From Bacteroidota bacterium (GTDB lineage Bacteria; Bacteroidota; Bacteroidia; Flavobacteriales; Flavobacteriaceae), in the NCBI GenBank assembly GCA_029561105.1, contig JAKQJQ010000122.1, positions 1 through 36,841 of the forward strand: DNA of 36,841 bases, read 5' to 3'. Position 1 is the stretch's first letter, and each line of letters begins with the position of its first letter. The notes below the pieces were generated by a model. That model was not told where the DNA came from. It worked only from the letters and a program-made list of their open reading frames with translations, and did no database searches. A program made the position numbers and the translations under genes. Shown piece after piece: positions 23,755 through 32,671 of the stretch.

Positions 23755-23785
23755 AAAAAGTCCTGATTGTATGTCAGGACTTTTT
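23755..23785. terminator. Bidirectional terminator
   Basis: AAAAAGTCCTGA and TCAGGACTTTTT form a near-perfect stem with a 7-nt loop and T runs on both strands, between convergent genes. Confidence 0.9.
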
Positions 23786-23795
23786 GTTTTTTAGA

Positions 23796-24602
23796 TTACC
23801 AGCTTCCACTGCTTCCGCCGCCGCTGAATCCGCCGCCGCCAAAGCCACCACCAAATCCACCTCCACCGAACCCGCCGCCAGAAGAACCTCCAAAGCCGCC
23901 AAATCCGCCGCCACCGCTGTTTCTGCCCAGGCTGCTTAGGATGATTACGTCAAGCAGGCTGGGCCCGCCGCCCGAATTACCCGAATTACCGCCGTTGTTC
24001 TTGCGTCGCGAAATCAAGACCAGCAGGATGATTACTACGATGATGATGGGTAAAATAGGGATACCCTTAGATTTATTGCTTTTGCGTTCGCCTTTGTATT
24101 TGCCTTTGAAAACGTCTACAAGCGCATCGGCACCTTTGTCGAGCCCGTTGTAATAACTTCCGGCCTTGAACTCCGGCACGATGATGTTTCTAATGATTTC
24201 TCCGCCAATTCCCGCCGTGAGCCGGTCTTCAAGGCCGTAACCGGGCATGATGGCAATCTTGCGTTCATTTTTGCCCACCAGAATGATCACGCCATTGTCT
24301 TCTTTGGCCTGGCCGATTCCCCATTTCTGTGCCCAATTGGTTGCGAGTACCATCGGATCTTCATTTTTTAAGGTCTCGACGGTAATGACGACCATTTGCG
24401 TTGAGGTCGAGTCAGAATAGCGAACTAGTTTTTCTTCGAGTTGTTTCTTTTCAAGCGGATTCAACAGGTTCGCATAATCGTAAACCGAGGTCTGAAAAGA
24501 AGGTTTTTCGGGAATGTCAAACTGCGCGAATCCCAATTGTGCAAACAACAGACAAACGAAGAGTGGCAAGAAAACCGAAGTTCTCATTTTTAATACTGTC
24601 AT
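23796..24602 (-). CDS. TPM-domain (YgcG-type) membrane protein with Gly-rich tail
   Basis: This 268-residue protein has a signal peptide (best read from the internal Met6, MRTSVFLPLF), then a TPM domain (about 35-165: YANLLNPLEKKQLEEKL, GQAKEDNGVIILVGKNERKI). One membrane helix follows (PILPIIIVVIILLVLIS). The cytoplasmic Gly/Ser tail repeats GGGFGG units and ends SGSW. This arrangement is the YgcG family. The start ATG overlaps the upstream stop as TAATG, and it forms an operon with the preceding TPM protein and LemA. Known relatives often sit beside lemA; the role in the envelope is unresolved. Confidence 0.92.
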   Translation of the reverse strand: MTVLKMRTSVFLPLFVCLLFAQLGFAQFDIPEKPSFQTSVYDYANLLNPLEKKQLEEKLVRYSDSTSTQMVVITVETLKNEDPMVLATNWAQKWGIGQAKEDNGVIILVGKNERKIAIMPGYGLEDRLTAGIGGEIIRNIIVPEFKAGSYYNGLDKGADALVDVFKGKYKGERKSNKSKGIPILPIIIVVIILLVLISRRKNNGGNSGNSGGGPSLLDVIILSSLGRNSGGGGFGGFGGSSGGGFGGGGFGGGFGGGGFSGGGSSGSW

Positions 24603-25039
24603 TATCCTTTTGATATTTCGTTTGTTAATTCGTCGGTATCGTCATCGGCACAAGGGAAATAATGTTGCAGCTCTGCACCGGCTTTTGAAATGCCTTCCAC
24701 GAGCCCTTGTTTAAATTGGCCATTCCTGAAATGCGATGCCATGATTTCTTTGGTGCTGTCCCAGAAATTGTCGGCTACCAAATCGTTGATGCCTTGGTCC
24801 CCGCAGATCGCAAACGCATGATCGTCTACGGCTACGTAAATCAGCACGCCGTTTTTGAGCGCGGTTTTGTCCATCTCCAAAAAATGAAAAACTTCCATGG
24901 CGCGGTCCATTGCGCTCATGGAAGTGGTTCTTTCTATGTGTACCCTAATTTCACCCGAAGTTTCTTTCTCGGCGAGGCGAATGGCTTCTACGATGGCGAG
25001 CTCTTCGTCGCGCGTTAAAAAATCTTCAACTTTAGACAT
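24602..25039 (-). CDS. Soluble TPM-domain protein
   Basis: This 145-residue protein is made of a single TPM domain (IRLAEKETSGEIRVHIERTT, LKNGVLIYVAVDDHAFAICG) without a signal peptide or membrane helix. It starts 10 nt after lemA stops and is coupled by a 1-nt TAATG overlap to the membrane-bound TPM gene. The two TPM proteins probably act together. Confidence 0.9.
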   Translation of the reverse strand: MSKVEDFLTRDEELAIVEAIRLAEKETSGEIRVHIERTTSMSAMDRAMEVFHFLEMDKTALKNGVLIYVAVDDHAFAICGDQGINDLVADNFWDSTKEIMASHFRNGQFKQGLVEGISKAGAELQHYFPCADDDTDELTNEISKG

Positions 25040-25049
25040 GGGCGTGGTT

Positions 25050-25637
25050 TTAGAATTTTACTTCAACGGGTTTTTCTGCGCCAGCTACCGCCTCGAAATA
25101 AGCTTTTTTCTGGAACCCGAACATACCTGCAAAAAGTGAATTTGGGAAAGTTCCGATGTGGTTATTGTAGGGTTTCACGGCTTCATTAAAACGGGTTCTC
25201 GCCGTCAAGATCTGGTTTTCGGTACTCGCCAGTTCATCCTGCAATTTGAGGAAACTCTGGTCGGCTTTCAAGTTGGGATATTGCTCCACAGAAACCAGCA
25301 ATCGCGATAACGAGCTGCTTACGCCACTTTGCGCAGTGTTGAAAGCTGCCAATTGTTCAGGAGTAATGTTTGTTGGGTCGACCGTAACGGCGGTTGCTTT
25401 GGCGCGCGCTTCAATGACGGCGGTTAGGGTGCTTTTTTCATGTTCGGCGTACCCTTTTACAGTGTTGACCAGGTTGCCGATGAGGTCGTTTCTTCTTTGA
25501 TAAGACGTTTGTACGTTACCCCAAGCTTCTTCAATGTTCTGGTTTAGCGTTACCGCAGTGTTGTTGATTCCTTTAACCCAGAAATATAAAATTCCGAGTA
25601 CAGCAATTACAATAATCCAAGGCAAAAATTTTCTCAT
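25050..25637 (-). CDS. LemA family protein
   Basis: This 195-residue protein has one N-terminal membrane helix (about 5-20) and a long alpha-helical body with family segments NIEEAWGNVQTSYQRRNDLI, EHEKSTLTAVIEARAKAT and YPNLKADQSFLKLQDELAST. It is the first gene of the lemA-TPM-TPM operon. The family's molecular role is unknown; it is widely found with TPM/YgcG proteins. Confidence 0.95.
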   Translation of the reverse strand: MRKFLPWIIVIAVLGILYFWVKGINNTAVTLNQNIEEAWGNVQTSYQRRNDLIGNLVNTVKGYAEHEKSTLTAVIEARAKATAVTVDPTNITPEQLAAFNTAQSGVSSSLSRLLVSVEQYPNLKADQSFLKLQDELASTENQILTARTRFNEAVKPYNNHIGTFPNSLFAGMFGFQKKAYFEAVAGAEKPVEVKF

Positions 25638-25671
25638 GTTTGATTGATTTTAATGTTAAATTGATTTATTA

Positions 25672-25742
25672 GTTCCGCTGCGCTCCATTCAGTTTGCTTC
25701 GCCTGTTTGCTAAAGCTCGAGTGGCTTCGCCTCGGGTAAATT
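25672..25742. repeat. GC-rich intergenic element with two GCTTCGCCT copies
   Basis: The gap between merR and lemA contains CCGCTGCGCTCC and two copies of GCTTCGCCT (25696-25704, 25724-25732). Its composition resembles the other dispersed elements here. No promoter box is evident, so lemA could be read from upstream. Confidence 0.4.
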
Positions 25743-26075
25743 TTAAAGTTCGGCCTTAATACTCAACAATTGTGCCTTTATACCCTCAAGCTTGTTGATG
25801 ATCTCAAATTTGTCTAGTGTTTTCTTCTGGCCTTCTTTTAAATGTGTCTTTGCACCGTCAAGCGTAAAGCCGCGTTCCTTGACCAAATGATAGATGAGTT
25901 GCAGGTTCTTGACGTCTTCCTGCGTAAACATGCGGTTGCCTTTGGCATTTTTCCTGGGTTTGAGGATGTCGAATTCCTTGTCCCAAAACCTGATCAGCGA
26001 AGCGTTGACGTTAAAGGCCTTAGCGAGTTCGCCGATGCTGAAATACCTTTTATCTGGAGAAAGTTCTATGTGCAT
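25743..26075 (-). CDS. MerR-family transcriptional regulator
   Basis: This 110-residue protein has a winged helix-turn-helix at about 11-75 (YFSIGELAKAFNVNASLIRF, PRKNAKGNRMFTQEDVKNLQ) and a short coiled coil at the C-terminus. No cysteine-rich effector domain is present, so it is not a metal sensor. Its ATG overlaps the M23 peptidase stop by one nucleotide (TAATG), so the two are translated together. Targets are unknown. Confidence 0.92.
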   Translation of the reverse strand: MHIELSPDKRYFSIGELAKAFNVNASLIRFWDKEFDILKPRKNAKGNRMFTQEDVKNLQLIYHLVKERGFTLDGAKTHLKEGQKKTLDKFEIINKLEGIKAQLLSIKAEL

Positions 26076-27052
26076 TAGTCTAATGATTGGTTTTCCTGGT
26101 TGGCTAATTTAGCAATTACGACGTATTCTGCCGCCGAAATGTTTCCGTAATAAAAATTAAGCGGGTTCACGACCTCACCGCCTTTGTGTACTTCATAATG
26201 CAAATGCGGCGCTTCGGATCGTCCCGTTGAGCCCACAAATCCAATGACGTCGCCACGTTTCACGCGTTGCCCAGCGCGGCAATTGTATTTGCTCAAATGT
26301 CCGTAAAGCGTCTCATATCCAAAGCCATGACGGATGACCACATGGTTGCCATAACCCGATGCCGTATTGTCAGCCCGTTCTACCACGCCGTCACCCGTGG
26401 CATAAATCGGCGTTCCCGAGCGTGCCGAGAAATCCATGCCCGCATGAAACTTGCGCACCTTGGTAAACGGGTCACTGCGATAACCAAAACCCGAAGCCAC
26501 TGCTCGTAAATTCTCATTCCTGACAGGTTGTATGGCAGGAATCGCTTCTAAGAGTTTGTTTTTTTCTTTGGCCAATTTATAAATCTCATCGAGCGATTTG
26601 GATTGAATCACGAGTTCCTTTGAAATCTGATCCACGCGTTTAGAAGTGTTGATTACCAGTTCAGAATTGTTGTAGCCCTCAAGTTCCTGGTAACGGTTCA
26701 CGCCGCCAAAACCGGCTTTGCGCTGTTCGTCGGGAATCGGGGAGGTGTTGAAATACGTGCGGTAGAGATTGTTGTCACGGTCTTCAATGCCTTCCAGAAC
26801 TTCCTCAATTTGGTCCATTTTTTTATTCAGGATGTTGTAGCGGATCTTGAAATTCTCAATCTCACGTGCCTGCAAACGGTCTTTTGGGGTCTCAAAAAAC
26901 GGCGTGTTGAGTAAAACAATGAAAGCCAGCACGCCAAACAAGCCCGAAGAAAGCAAAAACAGCGCGGCATAACCAAACTTCGTGCGTTTTTTGGTCTTTA
27001 TTTTCCGATACGCCAAACTTTCCGGATCGTAATAATATTTTACCTTCGCCAT
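26075..27052 (-). CDS. M23 (LytM) family metallopeptidase, membrane-anchored
   Basis: This 325-residue protein has a cytoplasmic basic N-terminus, one helix at 26-49 and a periplasmic coiled coil (about 57-175). A complete LytM domain follows, with zinc ligands H203 and D207 (FHAGMDF) and H285 (HLHYEV), plus catalytic His candidates H252 and H283. It should cut peptidoglycan peptide bridges during growth or division. All active-site residues are kept, unlike the degenerate EnvC/NlpD group. merR follows in the same transcript. Confidence 0.94.
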   Translation of the reverse strand: MAKVKYYYDPESLAYRKIKTKKRTKFGYAALFLLSSGLFGVLAFIVLLNTPFFETPKDRLQAREIENFKIRYNILNKKMDQIEEVLEGIEDRDNNLYRTYFNTSPIPDEQRKAGFGGVNRYQELEGYNNSELVINTSKRVDQISKELVIQSKSLDEIYKLAKEKNKLLEAIPAIQPVRNENLRAVASGFGYRSDPFTKVRKFHAGMDFSARSGTPIYATGDGVVERADNTASGYGNHVVIRHGFGYETLYGHLSKYNCRAGQRVKRGDVIGFVGSTGRSEAPHLHYEVHKGGEVVNPLNFYYGNISAAEYVVIAKLANQENQSLD

Positions 27053-27066
27053 GTTTTAAAAAATCC

Positions 27067-27074
27067 TATTTTTG
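27067..27074 (+). promoter_or_regulatory. Candidate -7 box of alaS
   Basis: TATTTTTG matches TAnnTTTG and would give a leader of about 160 nt that includes the large hairpin at 27162-27232. Confidence 0.4.
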
Positions 27075-27098
27075 CACCTCTAAAAGGGTAGGTCAAAA

Positions 27099-27106
27099 CA
27101 AATTTA
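27099..27106 (-). promoter_or_regulatory. -7 box of the M23 peptidase gene
   Basis: TAAATTTG on the minus strand matches TAnnTTTG, 46 nt before the ATG. Confidence 0.45.
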
Positions 27107-27161
27107 AAGAAATGTTTTTTTGTTTTACCGCTTTTTTGTGAATATTAAGAAATAGGTACAA

Positions 27162-27232
27162 GGTGCAGGCTGCAAGGTGCAGGGAAACCATAAGTTCTCG
27201 AACCTTCAACCCTGAACCTTCAACCCTGAACC
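27162..27232 (+). repeat. Imperfect hairpin built of 14-bp tandem repeats before alaS
   Basis: The left arm (27162-27184) lies in two 14-bp units containing CAAGGTGCAGG. The right arm (27210-27232) lies in two exact copies of AACCTTCAACCCTG (27201-27214, 27215-27228). The arms pair at 18 of 23 positions around a 25-nt loop. The structure ends 7 nt before the alaS ATG. Confidence 0.75.
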
Positions 27233-27239
27233 CAAGAAC

Positions 27240-29867
27240 ATGAAATCACAAGACGTCAGACAACAATTTCTCGATTTTTTCCAAACCAAAGGCCATCTCA
27301 TTGTCCCATCGGCTCCCATCGTTTTAAAAGACGACCCGACACTCATGTTCAACAACTCGGGCATGGCGCAGTTCAAAGAGTATTTCCTGGGCAACGGCAC
27401 GCCAAAATCAAAACGCATCGCCGATACGCAAAAGTGTTTGCGCGTGTCGGGAAAGCACAATGACCTTGAAGAAGTGGGTATCGATACCTACCACCACACC
27501 ATGTTCGAGATGCTCGGCAACTGGTCTTTCGGCGATTATTTCAAAAAAGAAGCCATTCACTGGGCGTGGGAATTATTGACTGAGGTCTATAAGATCGACA
27601 AAGACATTTTATACGTCACTGTTTTTGAAGGTTCAGAAGAAGAAAACGTACCTTTTGACCAGGAAGCCTATGACATCTGGAAAACTTTGATTTCAGAAGA
27701 TAGGATTCTCTTAGGAAACAAAAAAGACAACTTCTGGGAAATGGGAGACCAAGGCCCATGTGGTCCGTGCTCTGAAATCCATGTTGACATACGTTCGGCT
27801 GCCGAGAAAGCCTTGAAACCTGGAAAAGAACTCGTCAACAACGACCATCCCCATGTGGTAGAAATCTGGAACAACGTCTTCATGGAATTCAACCGCAAAG
27901 CCGACGGTTCGCTAGAAAAATTGCCCGCGCAACACGTAGACACCGGAATGGGTTTCGAACGTTTGTGTATGGTTTTACAAGGCGTACAATCCAACTACGA
28001 TACCGACGTGTTTACGCCGCTGATCCAAAAAATCGAAAGCGTCACCGGATCTAAATACACCATGAAAGCGTCTGATGACGACCAAGAAAAAGTAAATATC
28101 GCCATCCGTGTCATCGCCGACCACGTTCGTGCGGTAGCTTTTGCCATCGCCGACGGGCAATTGCCGTCGAATACCGGGGCAGGCTACGTAATCAGGAGAA
28201 TTTTGCGTCGCGCGATCCGTTATGGGTTCACATTCTTGAAAACCAAGGAAGCCTTCATCTACCAACTCGTAGAAACGTTGTCGGCCCAAATGGGAAGCGC
28301 TTTCCCAGAAATCACCGCGCAGAAAAACCTTGTGATGAACGTGATCCGCGAAGAAGAGCAATCGTTTTTACGCACGCTCGACCAAGGCTTGCAATTGCTC
28401 GAAAATGTAATTTCGGACACCGAGGGCAAAACCGTTTTGGGCAGCAAAGCTTTTGAACTCTACGATACATTCGGATTTCCTATCGATTTGACCGCACTCA
28501 TTCTGCGTGAAAGAAATTATGAGCTTGATGAGCAAGGTTTTGAAAGGGCGATGTTCGAGCAGAAAACCCGTTCACGCGCCGCGTCAGAAGTTTCTACAGA
28601 CGACTGGACGATTTTGGTAGAAGGCAATACCGAGGCTTTTGTAGGCTACGATTTGCTCGTCAATGAAGTCAAAATCACGCGTTACCGTTCGGTCGATTCT
28701 AAAAAGGATGGGAAACTCTACCAGATTGTCCTGGACAGTACGCCATTTTACCCTGAAGGCGGCGGACAGGTGGGCGACAAGGGCGTTTTATCGACACCCA
28801 ACCAGGACATCCAGATCATCGATACCAAGAAAGAGAATAACCTTATTTTGCATTTGGCCAAAGAATTGCCCGAGAATGTCAATGGCACGTTCATCGCCAA
28901 GGTCGATCAGGATTTACGACTCAGCACATCAAAAAACCATACGGCCACACATCTCATGCACCAAGCGTTGCGCACTATCTTAGGGACGCACGTAGAGCAG
29001 AAAGGATCGCTTGTAGCGCCCAATTACCTGCGTTTCGACTTTTCGCACTTTGCCAAATTGACCGATAGTGAATTGCAGCAGGTAGAAGATTTCGTCAATG
29101 CGCGCATTCAGGAGCATTTGCCTTTAGAGGAAAGACGCAGCATCCCATTCCAGCAAGCGGTCGATGAAGGCGCAATGGCTTTGTTTGGCGAAAAGTACGG
29201 CGACCAGGTACGCGCTATCAAATTCGGGAAAAGCATGGAGTTGTGCGGCGGCATCCACGTCAATAATTCGGCAGACATCTGGTATTTTAAGATTGTCAGC
29301 GAAAGCGCCGTGGCGGCAGGAATCCGTCGTATTGAAGCGATTACCGGCGATGCAGTTCGCGAGTTTTTTGCCTCGCATGAAACGATGCTCAATGATATCA
29401 AGTCGGCACTCAAAAATCCGCAGGATTCTTTGAAAGCAGTCGTTGCACTCCAGGATGAAAATACCAGACTTGCCAAACAGATTGAGGCCTTGATGAAAGA
29501 CAAGGTCAAGAATATGGTTTCAGAACTGGTGCCGCAATTGCAGGACATCAACGGCGTGAGGTTCCTGGCCAAACTTGTGGACCTCGATGCCAACGGAGCC
29601 AAAGACCTGGCGTATGAAATCGGCAATACCGCCAAAAACATCTTCCTGGTACTGGCTACAGCGACCGATGAGAAACCGATGCTCACCTGTTACATCTCCA
29701 AGGAATTGGTGGCTGAAAGGAATCTCAATGCAGGGCAAGTCGTGCGCGAATTGGGTAAATACATTATTGGCGGCGGCGGCGGGCAACCATTTTTTGCCAC
29801 AGCCGGCGGAAAAGACCCACTCGGGATTCCCGAAGCGCTCGAAAACGCGGTTGATTTCATAAAATAA
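27240..29867 (+). CDS. alaS: Alanine--tRNA ligase
   Basis: This 875-residue class II synthetase is complete. The N-terminal catalytic core has motif-2-like [14 protein letters not shown] and [18 protein letters not shown]. The editing domain carries the zinc motif HTATH (567-571) and CGGIH (669-673). The C-terminal DHHA1-type domain ends with [18 protein letters not shown]. Length is normal for bacteria. It stands alone between its long leader and a strong terminator. Confidence 0.99.
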   Translation: MKSQDVRQQFLDFFQTKGHLIVPSAPIVLKDDPTLMFNNSGMAQFKEYFLGNGTPKSKRIADTQKCLRVSGKHNDLEEVGIDTYHHTMFEMLGNWSFGDYFKKEAIHWAWELLTEVYKIDKDILYVTVFEGSEEENVPFDQEAYDIWKTLISEDRILLGNKKDNFWEMGDQGPCGPCSEIHVDIRSAAEKALKPGKELVNNDHPHVVEIWNNVFMEFNRKADGSLEKLPAQHVDTGMGFERLCMVLQGVQSNYDTDVFTPLIQKIESVTGSKYTMKASDDDQEKVNIAIRVIADHVRAVAFAIADGQLPSNTGAGYVIRRILRRAIRYGFTFLKTKEAFIYQLVETLSAQMGSAFPEITAQKNLVMNVIREEEQSFLRTLDQGLQLLENVISDTEGKTVLGSKAFELYDTFGFPIDLTALILRERNYELDEQGFERAMFEQKTRSRAASEVSTDDWTILVEGNTEAFVGYDLLVNEVKITRYRSVDSKKDGKLYQIVLDSTPFYPEGGGQVGDKGVLSTPNQDIQIIDTKKENNLILHLAKELPENVNGTFIAKVDQDLRLSTSKNHTATHLMHQALRTILGTHVEQKGSLVAPNYLRFDFSHFAKLTDSELQQVEDFVNARIQEHLPLEERRSIPFQQAVDEGAMALFGEKYGDQVRAIKFGKSMELCGGIHVNNSADIWYFKIVSESAVAAGIRRIEAITGDAVREFFASHETMLNDIKSALKNPQDSLKAVVALQDENTRLAKQIEALMKDKVKNMVSELVPQLQDINGVRFLAKLVDLDANGAKDLAYEIGNTAKNIFLVLATATDEKPMLTCYISKELVAERNLNAGQVVRELGKYIIGGGGGQPFFATAGGKDPLGIPEALENAVDFIK

Positions 29868-29884
29868 CCGTTCAACGAAAATAT

Positions 29885-29924
29885 AAGCCGGACATCGATT
29901 TTTTAATGGGTGTCCGGCTTTTTT
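29885..29924 (+). terminator. Terminator of alaS
   Basis: A perfect 10-bp stem AAGCCGGACA / TGTCCGGCTT with a 16-nt loop is followed by T. Confidence 0.9.
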
Positions 29925-29965
29925 ATTGTTTATTCGGCGTCCCAAACCACTTCAAAACCTGCATT

Positions 29966-30715
29966 ATGAACAAAGTAGTTTATTTATTTGGTCTTCTTTT
30001 TTTGGCACTTACGTCTTGCTCAAGTGACGACGATACCCCGATTGTAGGCAATATGAATCCCGATACCTTGCTTTTGCAAAAGACCATCGTTAAGAATTAT
30101 AGCGTTAATGGCGGGGCTCCGGTGACGACACTTTGGAGTTACAGCGGTATGAAAATCACTTCCACTTTTGATTCAAATGGTGTACAACGGACGTTTACCT
30201 ATACCGATAACCTGATTACCGGCATGGTCGAGACCAACGGATCGCTCACCAAAACCACCGTATTATTGTACGACGATGAGCAGCGATTGATTTCGGCGGC
30301 CAGCAATTTTGAAACCCAAAGCTTTTTTTACAATACAGACGGTTCTATAACGGCCGAACTTACAGATGCCGTGGGCGACATCAAATGGACTGCCCAACTA
30401 ACGCTCGAGGGCAACGAGATTGTTAGCATTCAAAAGGATTATGCCGATGGTTTTCAAACCACACACCAATATACTTACGACAGCAAGTTCGCTCCAACCA
30501 AGAACATCACTGGTTTTGACAAATTATTGATGTTGCAGCTTTATCCCGACGGATCCCATAAAAATGTCATCGCCAGAGCGTATACCGACAGCGACGGCAG
30601 CACGGGACAGGTGAGTCGTACTATTTCGTACAATGCCGTCGGTTTTCCGATTGCCACGCACAGCGTCGACGATCAGTTCCTCGATAGTTTTGACGCCCAA
30701 TATTTTTATCAGTAA
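29966..30715 (+). CDS. Surface-type lipoprotein with YD-like repeats
   Basis: This is 249 residues from ATG 29966, which gives the lipobox LALTSC (Cys18). Cys is followed by SSDDD, the acidic signal used in Bacteroidota for export of lipoproteins to the cell surface. The body has short strands of RHS/YD-like type (LLYDDEQRLIS, YTYDSKF, ISYNAVGFP) and ends in QYFYQ. It resembles the lipoprotein at 31875, which shares these segments, so the two are probably paralogues. Function is unknown. Confidence 0.82.
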   Translation: MNKVVYLFGLLFLALTSCSSDDDTPIVGNMNPDTLLLQKTIVKNYSVNGGAPVTTLWSYSGMKITSTFDSNGVQRTFTYTDNLITGMVETNGSLTKTTVLLYDDEQRLISAASNFETQSFFYNTDGSITAELTDAVGDIKWTAQLTLEGNEIVSIQKDYADGFQTTHQYTYDSKFAPTKNITGFDKLLMLQLYPDGSHKNVIARAYTDSDGSTGQVSRTISYNAVGFPIATHSVDDQFLDSFDAQYFYQ

Positions 30716-30734
30716 CGAATTGAAAATCCAAAAG

Positions 30735-30770
30735 AAAACCCGAATGTCTTTTTAGAACATTCGGGTTTTT
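30735..30770 (+). terminator. Intrinsic terminator
   Basis: A 13-bp stem AAAACCCGAATGT / ACATTCGGGTTTT with a 10-nt loop and T tail closes the first lipoprotein gene. Confidence 0.9.
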
Positions 30771-30858
30771 CTTTCTTGGTTAAATGGCAAGAAAATATTT
30801 TTTATTTGATTCTTTTTAAGTTTATTTGTCAAAAATTAATCATTCAAACTTTATTATA

Positions 30859-31785
30859 ATGAAGAAGTTATTGTTCATCCTTGGTGTTTCGATTGTGTTT
30901 TTCACTTCGTGTATCCCCAATCCGACAGAAGATCCGGATCCACCGGTACCGCCATTTATCAGCCATTTCAAAGCCGATTATAGTGACCAGACTTTTTTTG
31001 GCACGACCACACAAGCCATTGTGAACGATGATTACCTTGCCATTACCGGTATGAAAGGTACCGGAGAATTTTTCCAGATTACCTTGCCCAATCCAGAAGT
31101 AGGAACTTACACCTGGAGCGACTTTGACCCGTCTGTGGTTGGCTTTGCAATGATATTCAGCCAGGGTTCAGGAAACGTACCTTACATCGCGGCGCGCGAC
31201 GACATTGGCGAGTATGCCGATTTTGATGCTTATACAGACACCGCACAATTGACCATTTCAAGTATCGACACCATCAACAAACGCGTAGTAGGAACTTTTA
31301 AATTTACCGGCGTACGCTTTGCCGATGGCGGTGCGGCCGTTGACACCAAAGTATTTACCAATGGTTCGTTTGCCCTCAATTATCTTGATGAAGCGCCGTC
31401 TGGGCCGGGCAACAACACCTTTACCGCAAAATTAGATGACAATGTTTTCACACCCACCGCAATCAACGGATTGAGCAATAGCGGCCGTATTTCTATCATC
31501 GGAAGACGTGGAAGTGTTGAAACGATAGGTATTAATGTGATCAGCTCCATTACACCGGGAACTTACGATCTGGATATCACCGGCGATTACGTAGGCCAGT
31601 ACATTAAGGATACCACTCCCGAAGGATCGTCATTCGCAGCAGAGTCTGGAACGCTCACCATCGTTTCGCATGATACGACTGCCAAGCGCATTATCGGGAC
31701 TTTCGATTTTGTGGCGAGTTCGTTCCTGGTGCCAGGCGTGACCTACGATATTTCTGAGGGCGCTTTTGATATTACTTATCAATAA
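30859..31785 (+). CDS. Lipoprotein with two tandem copies of a beta-rich domain (DUF6252-like)
   Basis: This is 308 residues from ATG 30859, with lipobox VFFTSC (Cys18). It is followed by a Pro/Asp-rich linker (PTEDPDPPVPP) rather than the CSSDD signal. Two copies of one domain follow. Copy one runs from HFKADYSDQTF to VFTNGSFALNY. Copy two runs from FTAKLDDNVFTP to ISEGAFDITYQ. Each ends in a GTF strand (VVGTFKFTG, IIGTFDFVA). Single copies occur in the lipoproteins at 33690, 34273 and 34829. It resembles DUF6252-type proteins; function is unknown. Confidence 0.82.
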   Translation: MKKLLFILGVSIVFFTSCIPNPTEDPDPPVPPFISHFKADYSDQTFFGTTTQAIVNDDYLAITGMKGTGEFFQITLPNPEVGTYTWSDFDPSVVGFAMIFSQGSGNVPYIAARDDIGEYADFDAYTDTAQLTISSIDTINKRVVGTFKFTGVRFADGGAAVDTKVFTNGSFALNYLDEAPSGPGNNTFTAKLDDNVFTPTAINGLSNSGRISIIGRRGSVETIGINVISSITPGTYDLDITGDYVGQYIKDTTPEGSSFAAESGTLTIVSHDTTAKRIIGTFDFVASSFLVPGVTYDISEGAFDITYQ

Positions 31786-31803
31786 ACCCATTTAATAGTG
31801 ATA

Positions 31804-31832
31804 AAAAACCGGATGTAATGTCCGGTTTTTTT
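31804..31832 (+). terminator. Intrinsic terminator
   Basis: A 10-bp stem AAAAACCGGA / TCCGGTTTTT with a 7-nt loop is followed by T7. Confidence 0.9.
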
Positions 31833-31874
31833 ATTTGCAAATTTTTATCTTATTTGCAGTTTAATCTTTGAACT

Positions 31875-32657
31875 ATGAAAAAAATTACCATCTTCCTGAG
31901 CATGTGTTTGTTGGCTTTGGTGTCCTGTTCGGGCGACGATAGTCAACCTGCCGCGACCGGAAACGGTACGCGCTTGGTAAAAATCGTGTCTAATTTGCCC
32001 AATGAAGGCCAATATATTTCGACTTTTCATTATAATGGTATTTTTCTTTCGCACGTCATTCATTCTACCGGACTTAGGAATGTATATTCTTATACCGGTA
32101 TGCTTATCACTCGCAGCGATGTTTATAATTCAGCTAACGTTTTGGTGAAAGCTCAAAGCTATGAATATGACGACCAGGAAAGGGTTGTGCTTTGTAAATC
32201 GTTAAATCTTGTCAATAGCACGGGCTATAAAGTAGTGTTAACTTACGATGCGGATGGCAACGCTGTGGTTGTCGAAAAATTCACCGGCGACCTCGTCAAT
32301 CAGGATACGCCTTTTGACAACAAAATCAGCAAGTATTTTTTTGAGGGCGAATTGACTGTACGTAAAGAAATAACCAATCTCAATACTTCTGAAGTCACTA
32401 ATTATGATTTGGCCTATGACGTTAAAAACTTCTCCTTTAAAAATATTCCGGGCTATTCTAAAATTCTATTGGCGGGTGCATCCAATGCCCAAACTACGCA
32501 AAACCTTGTTTTAGAGACCGAGATTGATGAAGATTCAAGTGCCAGGACGTATTCGCACACTTACACTTATAATGCGATGAATTATCCGTTAACTAGTGTT
32601 TTTAAGGATGATTCAAGTGGAGAAGTTTGGGGAATGGACACGTTTTTTTACGAGTAA
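31875..32657 (+). CDS. Surface-type lipoprotein, paralogue of the one at 29966
   Basis: This 260-residue protein has lipobox LALVSC (Cys17) followed by SGDDS, the putative surface-export signal. It shares YD-like segments with the earlier paralogue: YEYDDQERVVL, LTYDADGNAVV, YTYNAMNYPL, and the terminal FFYE. The gene looks richer in A and T than its neighbours. The GSCFA gene follows after 14 nt, so the two are probably cotranscribed. Function is unknown. Confidence 0.82.
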   Translation: MKKITIFLSMCLLALVSCSGDDSQPAATGNGTRLVKIVSNLPNEGQYISTFHYNGIFLSHVIHSTGLRNVYSYTGMLITRSDVYNSANVLVKAQSYEYDDQERVVLCKSLNLVNSTGYKVVLTYDADGNAVVVEKFTGDLVNQDTPFDNKISKYFFEGELTVRKEITNLNTSEVTNYDLAYDVKNFSFKNIPGYSKILLAGASNAQTTQNLVLETEIDEDSSARTYSHTYTYNAMNYPLTSVFKDDSSGEVWGMDTFFYE

Positions 32658-32671
32658 ATTTCAAGATAAAG

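Noticed and set aside
23767..24153. Long proline-rich open frame on the plus strand
   Set aside because: It is the antisense of the Gly-rich tail of the YgcG-type protein; GGC/GGT-rich coding gives Pro-rich reverse frames.
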